A DNA stretch of 64,000 nt from Paenalcaligenes hominis_A (lineage in GTDB: Bacteria > Pseudomonadota > Gammaproteobacteria > Burkholderiales > Burkholderiaceae_B). Below are positions 15,448-24,104 of this stretch, one piece after another. The position numbers and the translations under genes were made by a program. The notes under the pieces were generated by a model. It worked only from the letters and a program-made list of their open reading frames with translations. It did no database searches and was not told the origin of the DNA. The stretch is taken from positions 682,001 to 746,000 of the forward strand of contig NZ_JBGJKZ010000001.1 in the NCBI RefSeq assembly GCF_041359055.1. Reading direction: 5' to 3'. Every line of letters starts with the position of its first letter. Within the stretch, counting starts at the first letter, position 1.

Positions 15448-15933
15448 ATGACCATTAAAATAGGTGATACCGTACCCAATGCGACCTTGGCAGAGTTTGT
15501 CACAGGGCAATCGCCTCAAAGCCATGAGGTCAATGATTTAGTCAAAAATAAACGTATTGTGTTGTTCTCTGTGCCAGGCGCTTTTACACCGACATGCACT
15601 GAGCGTCATTTGCCTGACTATCTTGAACAGGTAGACGCTTTTAAGGCCAAGGGTATTGACGAGGTCTGGTGTGTTGCAGTGAATGATATGTTTGTTATGG
15701 AGGCGTGGGGGCGGGATCGCCAGGTCAATGGTGCTATTCGCATGATGGCGGATGGTAGTGCAGAGTGGATGAAAAAACTAGGCTTGGTGTTAGACTTGAG
15801 TGCAAAAGGTCTTGGGCAACGGGCACAACGTTTCTCGGCCTATCTAGATGATGGGGTGGTTAAGGCACTGTTTATAGACGAGGGTGGCGCTTTAGAGAAA
15901 AGCGATGCCCAAACTTTATTAAACCAGCTCTAA
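15448..15933 (+). CDS. Peroxiredoxin, Prx5 type
   Basis: A 161-residue thiol peroxidase of the PrxV/AhpE-like group that reduces H2O2 and organic peroxides using glutaredoxin or thioredoxin. Seen: VPGAFTPTCTERHLP with the peroxidatic Cys50 and the catalytic Thr/Arg context; a second Cys at 75 (VWCVAVND) could resolve the sulfenic acid. AGGAGG lies 5 nt before the ATG, which suggests strong expression. It is a single gene followed by a GC-rich hairpin. Confidence 0.93.
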   Translation: MTIKIGDTVPNATLAEFVTGQSPQSHEVNDLVKNKRIVLFSVPGAFTPTCTERHLPDYLEQVDAFKAKGIDEVWCVAVNDMFVMEAWGRDRQVNGAIRMMADGSAEWMKKLGLVLDLSAKGLGQRAQRFSAYLDDGVVKALFIDEGGALEKSDAQTLLNQL

Positions 15934-15964
15934 CACGTCGCATGGCATTTTTGTTTTCATAGTG

Positions 15965-15986
15965 CAGCTGGCCTCTAGGCCAGCTG
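15965..15986 (+). terminator. GC-rich hairpin after the peroxiredoxin gene, weak terminator
   Basis: A perfect inverted repeat of 10 bp (CAGCTGGCCT / AGGCCAGCTG) with almost no loop. The tail is TCTCATTT, not a good U run, so termination is probably partial; it could also stabilise the mRNA end. Confidence 0.45.
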
Positions 15987-16005
15987 TCTCATTTAATGTG
16001 TACAC

Positions 16006-17352
16006 ATGCTCAACTCAATTGGTGCCTTCTCTTCTTTATATTTAGCCACGCTGGTGTTGTTAACCGGGTCCGGTTTATTTAATACCTATATGGGCTTGCG
16101 CCTTACGCAGCTTTCTGTTTCAGAAATTTGGGTAGGGGCTTTGCTGGCTATCTTCTACTTGGGCTTAGTTTTTGGGGCCCGAGTAGGTCATCGGCTTATT
16201 CTTAGCATTGGTCATATTCGGGCCTATGCCGCTAGTGCCGCTTTTGTAACGGTATCTGTGTTAATCCAAATCATGGTGGACAACCTCTGGATTTGGTTAG
16301 GCTTGCGTTTTGTGGCGGGGGCAGCCATGGTAACGCAGTTTATCGCGATTGAAAGTTGGCTTAATGAGCAAACTGACAACGAGCGACGGGGTATTATTTT
16401 TGCGTTTTACATGGTGATGAATAGTTTGGGCACAGTGTTAGGCCAGGTTGCTCTCACTCGTTTTCCCGATATGAACTACGAGCCACTTATTTTTGTAGCC
16501 ATTTGTTCTGTGCTAAGTTTAGTGCCTATTGCGTTAACACGTCGATTGCACCCTGCGCTTCAGGTTCCAGCGCCCATTCACGCTCGTTATTATGTCGAAC
16601 GGGTGCCGTTGTCAATTAGCGTACTGTTAGTCGCTGGCATGCTAACAGGGGCATTTTATGCCTTGGGGCCAGTGTATGCATTACGGGCCGAATTAAATAG
16701 CGAGCAAGTGGCTGTGTTTGTGGCTGTTTCTGTGGCGGCTGGGGTAATGGCTCAATGGCCAGTAGGTTGGTTGGCGGATCGTATTGGACGTGTCACGACC
16801 ATACGTATTAATGCCTTGCTGCTGTTTTTATTTGCTTTGCCGTTATTAGGTTGGTTGGAATTTTCGTATTACTGGTTGCTTGGCTTTTCTGCACTGTTTG
16901 GCATTTTAGTTTTTACTTTATATCCCTTGGGTGCTGCTTTTGCAAATGATAACGTAGACCCAGACCGACGTGTAGGTTTAAGTGCTATTTTGTATATGGT
17001 GTATGGGGTAGGGGCCTGTATAGGCCCGCTGTTGGTAGGCTTGTTAATGGACAAGCTAGGCAGCAATTGGTATTACATCTTTTTCTGTGCCTGTGGGGTA
17101 GGTCTAAGCTTTTTAGTGCGTCCCACTAAAATTAAAGGTACGCACCTTAGTCAAGATGCACCCACTGATTTTGTGCCCATGCCTCATATACATAGCTCGG
17201 CTGCGCTAGACCCACGGGTCGATATCACCAGCGATATTTCGCATGACCCTGTTTTTGATGAGCTTGCTGCTGATGCTGAAACAGAAGCTTCGGTGGGTGG
17301 CTTAGATTCCACCCCCACAGAGCAAGTTGTGCCCACTGTGCGTGTGGATTAA
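16006..17352 (+). CDS. MFS transporter, YcaD-like
   Basis: A 448-residue inner-membrane protein with about 12 hydrophobic segments up to residue 375, then a long acidic tail (about 380-448) that should lie in the cytoplasm. Seen: FNTYMGLRLTQLSVSEIWVGALLAIFYLGLVFG split over helices 1-2, IAIESWLNEQ after helix 4, and WLADRIGR in the middle loop, a pattern of the YcaD group of the major facilitator superfamily. The substrate is unknown. It ends 1 bp before the convergent DMT-type transporter gene. The tail is longer than in typical relatives. Confidence 0.82.
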   Translation: MLNSIGAFSSLYLATLVLLTGSGLFNTYMGLRLTQLSVSEIWVGALLAIFYLGLVFGARVGHRLILSIGHIRAYAASAAFVTVSVLIQIMVDNLWIWLGLRFVAGAAMVTQFIAIESWLNEQTDNERRGIIFAFYMVMNSLGTVLGQVALTRFPDMNYEPLIFVAICSVLSLVPIALTRRLHPALQVPAPIHARYYVERVPLSISVLLVAGMLTGAFYALGPVYALRAELNSEQVAVFVAVSVAAGVMAQWPVGWLADRIGRVTTIRINALLLFLFALPLLGWLEFSYYWLLGFSALFGILVFTLYPLGAAFANDNVDPDRRVGLSAILYMVYGVGACIGPLLVGLLMDKLGSNWYYIFFCACGVGLSFLVRPTKIKGTHLSQDAPTDFVPMPHIHSSAALDPRVDITSDISHDPVFDELAADAETEASVGGLDSTPTEQVVPTVRVD

Positions 17353-17353
17353 G

Positions 17354-18196
17354 CTAGGGCAATAAAACCAGCACAGCGCTTAAAGCTAGCCCTATGCCAA
17401 CTAGGCTAATAGGGCTAAGCTTTTCTTTAAAAAAACCCGCTCCTACTAGAGTTCCTAAACTAATCACCCCAATGTTCATGGTTGCAAATACCAAGGTGGG
17501 CTGTTCGGGAAAGTGTTGGTGTGCTCGAATATAAAAATAAATATTCCCAAAATTTATTACTCCCAGCAACAAGCCAACAGCAATAGAGCGACTATGCCAC
17601 TGCGTTTTTCGCCAAGCTAACCAGCTAAATAAGAACAACGCTGCCAAAACAAAAGTCACTAATAGGCTGCTGCTAAACCCAGCACCACTTTTAGAGAGCT
17701 GTTTAAACAACACATCTATAGCGCCATACCCAACCCATACCCCTAAAAGCCAGAGTCCAGCAGAGGTAGCAATGGGTTGATGGAGCTTTTTAGAACCAAA
17801 GCTTAAACAAATAAGCGCTGTTAACCCTAGCGCAATGCCTAGCCATTTACTACCAGCTAGCACTTCTCCAAAAACAACAGCCGCCGCAATTAAAGGGATA
17901 ACCAGTGATAAGCGTTGAGCTGCGTCGCTGAGTACTATGCCAGCATGGCGAATAGCCTGTGCCATGACGAGAAAAATACTGGGCAACAGTAACCCTAACG
18001 CTATTACTACCCAATAAGGGGTCTGGGGCGTTAATAAGCTGCTTGGCTTTGGCTGTAAAAGCACCAGCGTGAGCGCAGTGGCAGACACATAATTAAAAGC
18101 AATGGCTTGAGCCACTTGAATTTGGCGTGCTCGTGCAAGTTTAAGTAAAACTGAGACGGCAACACTACAAATAATGCTGCTAATAAGTAGCCACAT
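17354..18196 (-). CDS. EamA/DMT superfamily transporter
   Basis: A 280-residue membrane protein with ten hydrophobic segments in two repeats, the layout of EamA (drug/metabolite transporter) permeases. The last helices carry GTLVGAGFFKEKLSPISLVGIGLALSAVLVL, the characteristic end of an EamA repeat. Substrate unknown; metabolite export is the usual role. It starts 2 bp after bioB, so it is probably cotranscribed and may relate to biotin or its precursors, but that is inference from position only. Confidence 0.83.
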   Translation of the reverse strand: MWLLISSIICSVAVSVLLKLARARQIQVAQAIAFNYVSATALTLVLLQPKPSSLLTPQTPYWVVIALGLLLPSIFLVMAQAIRHAGIVLSDAAQRLSLVIPLIAAAVVFGEVLAGSKWLGIALGLTALICLSFGSKKLHQPIATSAGLWLLGVWVGYGAIDVLFKQLSKSGAGFSSSLLVTFVLAALFLFSWLAWRKTQWHSRSIAVGLLLGVINFGNIYFYIRAHQHFPEQPTLVFATMNIGVISLGTLVGAGFFKEKLSPISLVGIGLALSAVLVLLP

Positions 18197-18198
18197 GG

Positions 18199-19248
18199 TT
18201 ATAACGCTTCAGCAACAGCGCGGGCTTGGCCGCATCGTTTAACGGTTGCAGCGCTTATTTCATCTTGAGCGGAGCATGTGCTGGGATTCATAGCATGATG
18301 ACTAGAGTGTAAATTCAGACGTTGGAATAGAGACTGGTCTACAGCAAACTGAGGATTGCCAGTAGTTAAAAGCTGGTCACCATAGAAAATGGAATTAGCG
18401 CCAGCCATAAAACACAACGCTTGGCTGGCATCGCTCATGCTGCTGCGCCCAGCTGAAAGCCGCACGGCAGCACGCGGCATTGTAATGCGCGCAATAGCAA
18501 TGGTGCGTATGAACTCAAATTCGTCAAAGTCGTTGTTATTAGCTAAGGGTGTGCCTTGAACACGTACCAGTTGGTTAATGGGGACTGATTCAGGGTAGGG
18601 GTTGCGGTTAGCAAGCTGAGTAATAAGCCGCGCGCGTTGTTCCCTAGACTCTCCTAAACCAACAATACCCCCCACACAGCTTTTTAGGCCCGCTTTTTGT
18701 ACGCGATTTAATGTATCTATGCGATCTTGGTAGGTACGGGTGCTGATGATTTCTTTATAAAAGTCGGGAGAGGTATCCAAGTTGTGATTGTAATAATCAA
18801 GACCAGCGTCTTTGAGGCGTTCTGCTTGGCCGTCTTTAAGCATGCCCAGTGTGACGCAAGTTTCCATACCTAAGCCTTTTACTGCTTGGACTAACTCAAT
18901 GACTTGATCAACTTGTTTTTCTGTAGGGGAGCGCCAAGCTGCCCCCATACAAAAGCGTTGGGCACCATTGTCTTTGGCTGCTTTTGCAGCAGCAAGAACA
19001 GTTTCCACATCTAGTAAACGCTCATTTTCTACATCAGTATTGTATTTGGATGACTGTGGGCAGTAGCTGCAGTCTTCGGGACAGCCACCCGTTTTAATAG
19101 AAAGCAAACTAGACAGTTGGATAGCATGCGGGTCATGATGTTGGCGGTGCACTTGTTGAGCTTTCCAAATTAAATCCATAAAAGGCAGTTCATACAAAGC
19201 AACCACATCAGCAACCGACCATGAGGAAATAGTAGAGGATTGGCTCAC
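18199..19248 (-). CDS. bioB: Biotin synthase
   Basis: A 349-residue radical-SAM enzyme that inserts sulfur into dethiobiotin, the last step of biotin synthesis. Seen: the cluster motif GGCPEDCSYCPQS (Cys56, Cys60, Cys63), YYNHNLDTSP, VGLGES, and SAGRSSM with the [2Fe-2S]-binding Arg region. It starts with GTG (MSQSS), with GAAGG 7-8 nt upstream. A good promoter lies at 19286-19314. No BirA operator is recognisable and no other bio gene is nearby. Confidence 0.96.
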   Translation of the reverse strand: MSQSSTISSWSVADVVALYELPFMDLIWKAQQVHRQHHDPHAIQLSSLLSIKTGGCPEDCSYCPQSSKYNTDVENERLLDVETVLAAAKAAKDNGAQRFCMGAAWRSPTEKQVDQVIELVQAVKGLGMETCVTLGMLKDGQAERLKDAGLDYYNHNLDTSPDFYKEIISTRTYQDRIDTLNRVQKAGLKSCVGGIVGLGESREQRARLITQLANRNPYPESVPINQLVRVQGTPLANNNDFDEFEFIRTIAIARITMPRAAVRLSAGRSSMSDASQALCFMAGANSIFYGDQLLTTGNPQFAVDQSLFQRLNLHSSHHAMNPSTCSAQDEISAATVKRCGQARAVAEAL

Positions 19249-19285
19249 AATAGTACCTTCAAAACATTAAGTGAAATCAGCACAA

Positions 19286-19314
19286 ACTATAGAAAATAGG
19301 AAGTATTAAGCCAA
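19286..19314 (-). promoter_or_regulatory. Sigma-70 promoter of bioB
   Basis: Read leftward: TTGGCT, 17 bp, TATAGT; four and five matches to the -35 and -10 consensus with ideal spacing, 38 bp before the GTG start. Confidence 0.55.
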
Positions 19315-19500
19315 ATTTATACTCGGCTTTTACGGCTAAAAAAGCCTGATGTAAAATATTTAAAAGGTATTTTGAGCGGATTTGGTGTGTTTTAAACGAA
19401 GTTAGCTTTAAAAACGGTTGTATTTAGTTACTGTTTGCTGTGCTTGTGCGCTTCGTGCGGGGGGGATAGGTGGTAGAGGCGTGACTCTAAAGCAGAAAAC

Positions 19501-19531
19501 AAAAAAGCCTTGTGAAAATCACAAGGCTTTT
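19501..19531 (-). terminator. Terminator of the tRNA operon
   Basis: A 12-bp stem (AAAAGCCTTGTG / CACAAGGCTTTT, 5-nt loop). Read leftward it is followed by a T-rich tail; the symmetry lets it act on both strands. It ends 6 bp after the last tRNA. Confidence 0.88.
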
Positions 19532-19537
19532 GATATT

Positions 19538-19614
19538 TGGCGGAGTGGACGGGACTCGAACCCGCGACCCCCGGCGTGACAGGCCGGTATTCTAACCAAC
19601 TGAACTACCACTCC
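19538..19614 (-). tRNA. tRNA-Asp (GTC), second copy
   Basis: A 77-nt tRNA with encoded CCA. Acceptor GGAGTGG pairs with CCACTCC; anticodon GTC sits in CCTGTCACG; T arm GGGTTCGAGTCCC. Identical to the copy at 19776-19852. Last gene of the operon. Confidence 0.97.
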
Positions 19615-19640
19615 TAGTAGTTTGTTTGCCATCGAATGGA

Positions 19641-19716
19641 TGGCGTCCCCACGGGGATTCGAACCCCGGTTGCCGCCGTGAAAGGGCGATGTCCTAGGCC
19701 TCTAGACGATGGGGAC
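19641..19716 (-). tRNA. tRNA-Glu (TTC), second copy
   Basis: A 76-nt tRNA with encoded CCA; acceptor GTCCCCA pairs with TGGGGAC; anticodon TTC in CCTTTCACGG. Identical to the copy at 19879-19954. Confidence 0.97.
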
Positions 19717-19775
19717 CTAGCGCAATAAGCGGTAAATACGTTTTGTAATTGAGGTACTACAAAACATATGAAATC

Positions 19776-19852
19776 TGGCGGAGTGGACGGGACTCGAACC
19801 CGCGACCCCCGGCGTGACAGGCCGGTATTCTAACCAACTGAACTACCACTCC
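19776..19852 (-). tRNA. tRNA-Asp (GTC), first copy
   Basis: 77 nt with CCA; same sequence as 19538-19614. It lies downstream of the first tRNA-Glu in the leftward operon. Confidence 0.97.
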
Positions 19853-19878
19853 TAGTAGTTTGTTTGCCATCGAATGGA

Positions 19879-19954
19879 TGGCGTCCCCACGGGGATTCGA
19901 ACCCCGGTTGCCGCCGTGAAAGGGCGATGTCCTAGGCCTCTAGACGATGGGGAC
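19879..19954 (-). tRNA. tRNA-Glu (TTC), first copy
   Basis: 76 nt with CCA; same sequence as 19641-19716. It follows tRNA-Ala in the leftward operon. Confidence 0.97.
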
Positions 19955-20012
19955 CTAGTTGCGCAAATAAAACTATATTTTAGTTTAACTATGCGTTCAA
20001 GCAATAAATCGT

Positions 20013-20088
<76 letters not shown>

Positions 20089-20135
20089 ATTTGTTGCTGC
20101 CATGCAATTCATGGCTGCTGTAACGAAGAATTAGA

Positions 20136-20164
20136 ATTATGCACTAACTTTTCGATTTGTGCAA
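20136..20164 (-). promoter_or_regulatory. Promoter of the tRNA operon
   Basis: Read leftward: TTGCAC, 17 bp, CATAAT, near-consensus with ideal spacing, 48 bp before tRNA-Ala. It is the only strong promoter seen for the five tRNAs. Confidence 0.65.
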
Positions 20165-20463
20165 GTCTTTTTGCAAATATGTGTAAACTTACTAAAGACT
20201 GTTCTGTTTGATGACCTAAAGCGCACTAAACATAAGAGATTGTCTTAAACTTATGATTGCTTTAATGATCATCATACTTATGACAAGCTATAAGTATACC
20301 ATTAAAATTTTTAAAAGCTAGTTTTATGTGTGAGGTGTTACTATAGGTTACATAGATGGCGATTTATGCCTATAGCTACCACCTATGTCGTTTTTATTAT
20401 TTAGTTCATTATCTGTGGCCTTACGGTTTGAGCCATAGCGGTTCAGTTCATCACGGAAATTAC
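20165..20463. other. Non-coding gap between tRNA operon and GGDEF-EAL gene
   Basis: An AT-rich gap. It holds short CTTAT/ATAAG repeats (20247-20298) but no hairpin, RNA or ORF that I can support. In-frame codons from 20356 precede the chosen start but look unlike a conserved N terminus. Confidence 0.4.
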
Positions 20464-22587
20464 ATGTCAGCACAATCAAAAGAACGCCCCCGATTTATTA
20501 ATCAGCAACAGCTGTTTTCTAGCCTGGCAAATAATGCTTTGGTGGGAGTAGCGATTATACAAAACAATCGTTTTAGCTTTGTAAACAGACAGTTTGCGCA
20601 GCTGGTTGGCTATGAGCGTAGTCAGCTCTTAAAGATGGGGCAAGTTCACAGCGTTTTTGGGGCTTATGACACGGTAGTAGAGCAGTTTACCCAAGGGCAA
20701 AAAGAGTTGCTGATCGAAGAGCAGTTTACTCACTTTAGTGGTCGTAAAGTCGATGTGGAAGTCTGTTTTATTCGCACCCATTATGATGAGACCTTAGTAC
20801 ATGTGCTGTTCGTTTTAGATATTAGTCAAAGAAAAGAAAGCGAGCGCTCAGCACAAATTGCAGGCTTAGTTTATGAAAACACAGGCGAAGCAATTGTAGT
20901 GACTGATGAAAATGGGTTGGTTGTAGATGTAAACCCTGCTTTTTCTGAAATAACAGGGTACGAGCTGCCTGAAATTGTGGGGCGCTCAATGAACATTTTG
21001 TCTTCTGGACGCCACAGTACGTCGTTTTATCGCAAAATGTGGCAGCAACTTCGCACCACAGGTCGTTGGCAAGGCGATCTGTGGAATAGACGTAAAAGTG
21101 GTGAGGAATACGCTGAACGTTTAAATATCAGTACGTGTTATAACGACGACGGTTCTGTCTACAGACGCATTGGTTTGTTTTTTGATGTCACCACACACAA
21201 AGAAAGAGAAGAAGATATTTGGCGTCAAGCAAATTACGATCACTTAACCGAGCTTCCAAACCGTCAGCTTTTTCAAACGCGGTTACAGCAAGCTATGCAA
21301 GATGCTGACGAAAACAATAAAGCGTTTGCACTCATTTTTCTTGACTTGGATTTATTTAAAGACGTAAACGATACATTTGGGCACGATGTTGGCGATCTAC
21401 TGTTGCGCGAGGCAGCAAAGCGACTCCTATCCTGTGTACGTGACGATTCAGATACCGTTGCCCGTATCGGAGGGGACGAGTTTACGGTAATTGTGACTAA
21501 CGTAACTGATCAAAAAATAGTAAACCGTATTTGTGAGGACATTCTTAAAGCCATTGCTCAGCCTTACTACTTAGGCGACGGAATGGCTACGGTTTCGGCC
21601 AGTATTGGTATAACTATGTACCCCGAAGATGCTAGCGATGCTAGCGAGTTACTTAAAAATGCAGATATGGCCATGTATGGTGCTAAAGACTCGGGGCGCA
21701 ATCAATATTGTTATTTTATTCCCGCCATGAGCGAGGCCATACAAGCCCGCATGATGTTTTCGGAAAGCTTGCAACGTGCTATAGATGAAAATCAGTTTAT
21801 TTTGTATTACCAGCCTATTGTGGATATGCGTACCGGACAGGTAGTGAAGTACGAGGCCTTGATCCGTTGGCAGCACCCCGAGTTAGGTCTGGTTCCCCCT
21901 TCAGAGTACATTCCTTTTGCCGAGGATTCCGGCCTAATTGTAGGCATAGGCAATTGGGTTTTTAAAGCAGTGCTAGAGCAGGCCAAAATTTGGTATGAAG
22001 AAGGGCGTGAGCAATTTATCAGTTTGAATGTTTCGCCCGCTCAGTTTTATGCTGATGGAGTACAGGCCGATGACTGGATTAATTTAATCAAAGAAGTCGG
22101 CGTGCCGACGCAGATGATTGTGATTGAAATCACAGAACGCCTGCTCTTAGAAAATAACCCTGTTATTACGCAGATCTTACAACAATTTCGCGAAGCAGGT
22201 CTGCGTATAGCTCTGGATGATTTTGGTACAGGCTTTTCCTCACTCACGTACTTAAAACGTTACCCTATAGATATTATTAAGATTGACCAGTCTTTTGTGC
22301 GTAATTTGGCTTCCGAGTCCGAAGACCTTGCTCTTTGCGAAGCCATGATTGTTATGGCGAAAAAGCTGGGCCTAGAGGTAATTGCCGAAGGGGTAGAGGG
22401 CCCCGAACAGGAAAAACTCTTGTTAGAGGCCGGTTGTGCCTTCGGACAGGGTTATTTATATAGTCGTCCTGTTACGGTTCAAGATTTAGATCGTTGGGTT
22501 TTAGAGGGTAAACGAAATGCTATTAAAAGCAATACCAATGATCCAATTATGACGGGGCCGTTTCCGACCAAGACATATATAGTTTGA
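20464..22587 (+). CDS. PAS-PAS-GGDEF-EAL cyclic-di-GMP enzyme
   Basis: About 707 residues from ATG 20464 (GGA 7 nt upstream); an ATG at 20356 would add 36 residues of unlikely sequence. Order: PAS (about 20-125), PAS with DENGLVVDVNPAFSEITGYE (130-250), GGDEF domain, EAL domain. The GGDEF signature at 336-340 is intact, so cyclase activity is expected; the RxxD inhibitory site is not (Arg is one position too far upstream). The EAL domain keeps YEALIRW, the Asn in LNVSP, DDFGTGFSS and EGVE, so phosphodiesterase activity is also expected. No membrane segment, so it should be a cytoplasmic sensor. Its last 109 bp run antisense into the end of lnt. Confidence 0.93.
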   Translation: MSAQSKERPRFINQQQLFSSLANNALVGVAIIQNNRFSFVNRQFAQLVGYERSQLLKMGQVHSVFGAYDTVVEQFTQGQKELLIEEQFTHFSGRKVDVEVCFIRTHYDETLVHVLFVLDISQRKESERSAQIAGLVYENTGEAIVVTDENGLVVDVNPAFSEITGYELPEIVGRSMNILSSGRHSTSFYRKMWQQLRTTGRWQGDLWNRRKSGEEYAERLNISTCYNDDGSVYRRIGLFFDVTTHKEREEDIWRQANYDHLTELPNRQLFQTRLQQAMQDADENNKAFALIFLDLDLFKDVNDTFGHDVGDLLLREAAKRLLSCVRDDSDTVARIGGDEFTVIVTNVTDQKIVNRICEDILKAIAQPYYLGDGMATVSASIGITMYPEDASDASELLKNADMAMYGAKDSGRNQYCYFIPAMSEAIQARMMFSESLQRAIDENQFILYYQPIVDMRTGQVVKYEALIRWQHPELGLVPPSEYIPFAEDSGLIVGIGNWVFKAVLEQAKIWYEEGREQFISLNVSPAQFYADGVQADDWINLIKEVGVPTQMIVIEITERLLLENNPVITQILQQFREAGLRIALDDFGTGFSSLTYLKRYPIDIIKIDQSFVRNLASESEDLALCEAMIVMAKKLGLEVIAEGVEGPEQEKLLLEAGCAFGQGYLYSRPVTVQDLDRWVLEGKRNAIKSNTNDPIMTGPFPTKTYIV

Positions 22588-24104
22588 CCCGTCATCCCTT
22601 GAATTTCTACATCTAGTACGCCAACAGCATGAGCAGGTAGCATGGCTTGGAGCTCTCCGGTTGGGCTGATGGCAGCGGTCATACCTGTATTTGTTGCTCG
22701 TAGCATGGGGCGTGCTGTTTCTATGCTACGTAAACGTGCTATTTGTAGATGCTGGCGCAGTGCCCACGAATCACCAAACCACCCTAGGTTGCTGATATTA
22801 ACCAATACCGTTGCTCCAGGGCCTAATTCATGATGATCACGCACACTTTGGATGATCTCCTCACCAAACACGTCCTCGTAACAAATATCGGGACCTACGT
22901 ATTCTGAACCAATTGCAAAATTGGCCTGTCGGGTGCTGCCCCGATTGAAGTCCCCTAAAGGAATGGCCATGGCATCCACAAACCAGCGGAATCCTAACGG
23001 TACAAATTCGCCAAAAGGAACCAGATGGTGCTTGTCGTAACGTTGATCCATTTGCAGCTGCTGGATAGCGGTGGGGGTAGATTCTGCGGTGATCGTAAAA
23101 GCGCTGTTGGTATAAAGGGGCTGATCACCGTGTTGTGCGTATAAAGGAGCCCCTAATAAAAGGGTGGCTTGTTGTTGAGCAGCTATATCAATCCACTGCT
23201 GCCAAAACTGAGCTTGCCATTGATGCTGAAACAATGGAATTACGGTCTCAGGGAGTACGATTAAACTGGGCTGGCTATCGGGGCTTTTAGCAGGCAATGC
23301 GGCTAGTTTTTGGTAAAGCGCGACCCCGTCATTCATGTATTGGCGATCAAATTTTTGGCCTTGATCAATGTTTCCCTGAGCCAAGCGCACAAAAAAAGGC
23401 TCGCCATGGGGGCTAGACCAAGTAATGCTGTGCAGCACAATGCCTCCAACGGCAAAAGCAAACGCAATTCCTAACGGAAAGTTGTGGCTTTTGGGGGCTG
23501 TTTTACTGGTGTTAAGGGCGAATAAAGCCAACGCACTAGCGGTATAAGCCACAACCCAACTAAGACCATAGGCACCTGCTACGGTAGCCCAACCAGCAAA
23601 CATCCCGTCCACATGGGCGTAAGCAATATTTAACCAAGGGAAACCGGTTAAAAAAGTGCCGCGAACCCATTCAAATAGGGTCCAGGCGCTAGCCCAAACG
23701 GCCGCTACAGCACACTGTTCTTTCCAACCGATAGCGTGGCTACGCCGTATAAAAAAACGACTCAATGCAACGGCTAGTACATAATACAAAGCCATTAAAG
23801 CGGCAAAAATAAATACCGCTGCGCCGGCGAGTGGAGCTGCTATCCCCCCGTACTCATGCATACTGATAAAAAACCAGTATAAACCTACACTAAATTGAGT
23901 TGTGCCAAATAACCAAGCTCCCCATAAGGCAGTGCGAGTGCTAGGGGCCTTGAGCGTATAAAAAATAAACGCAGCAAAGCTAAGTAGTTGCACATAGGGC
24001 AACAACACACTGGGCACAGGCCCTGGGGCAAAGCTCAAAGCATGAATGGCCCCCAATAGAATCAGTGGGAGCACATTAAAGGTAGTGGAACGTTGCAACA
24101 TCAC
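22479..24104 (-). CDS. lnt: Apolipoprotein N-acyltransferase
   Basis: A 541-residue inner-membrane enzyme that adds the third acyl chain to lipoproteins. Seen: N-terminal hydrophobic segments up to about 225, then the nitrilase-like periplasmic domain with the catalytic triad Glu286 (LPETV), Lys358 (YDKHHLVPFGEF) and Cys408 (GPDICYED), and a final helix at about 514-530. It is the last gene of miaB-phoL-ybeY-corC-lnt and overlaps corC by 4 bp. The codons for about the last 35 residues, including that helix, are antisense to the GGDEF-EAL gene. Confidence 0.96.
   Translation of the reverse strand: MMLQRSTTFNVLPLILLGAIHALSFAPGPVPSVLLPYVQLLSFAAFIFYTLKAPSTRTALWGAWLFGTTQFSVGLYWFFISMHEYGGIAAPLAGAAVFIFAALMALYYVLAVALSRFFIRRSHAIGWKEQCAVAAVWASAWTLFEWVRGTFLTGFPWLNIAYAHVDGMFAGWATVAGAYGLSWVVAYTASALALFALNTSKTAPKSHNFPLGIAFAFAVGGIVLHSITWSSPHGEPFFVRLAQGNIDQGQKFDRQYMNDGVALYQKLAALPAKSPDSQPSLIVLPETVIPLFQHQWQAQFWQQWIDIAAQQQATLLLGAPLYAQHGDQPLYTNSAFTITAESTPTAIQQLQMDQRYDKHHLVPFGEFVPLGFRWFVDAMAIPLGDFNRGSTRQANFAIGSEYVGPDICYEDVFGEEIIQSVRDHHELGPGATVLVNISNLGWFGDSWALRQHLQIARLRSIETARPMLRATNTGMTAAISPTGELQAMLPAHAVGVLDVEIQGMTGQTIYVLVGNGPVIIGSLVLLLIAFRLPSKTQRSKS

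Larger units (their letters stand above)
19538..19958. repeat. Exact 183-bp direct duplication of a Glu-Asp tRNA pair
   Basis: 19538-19720 and 19776-19958 are identical, including both tRNAs, the 26-bp spacer between them and the CTAG beyond the Glu gene; 55 bp of unrelated sequence separates the copies. The identity of the spacer points to a recent duplication or ongoing gene conversion. Confidence 0.93.
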
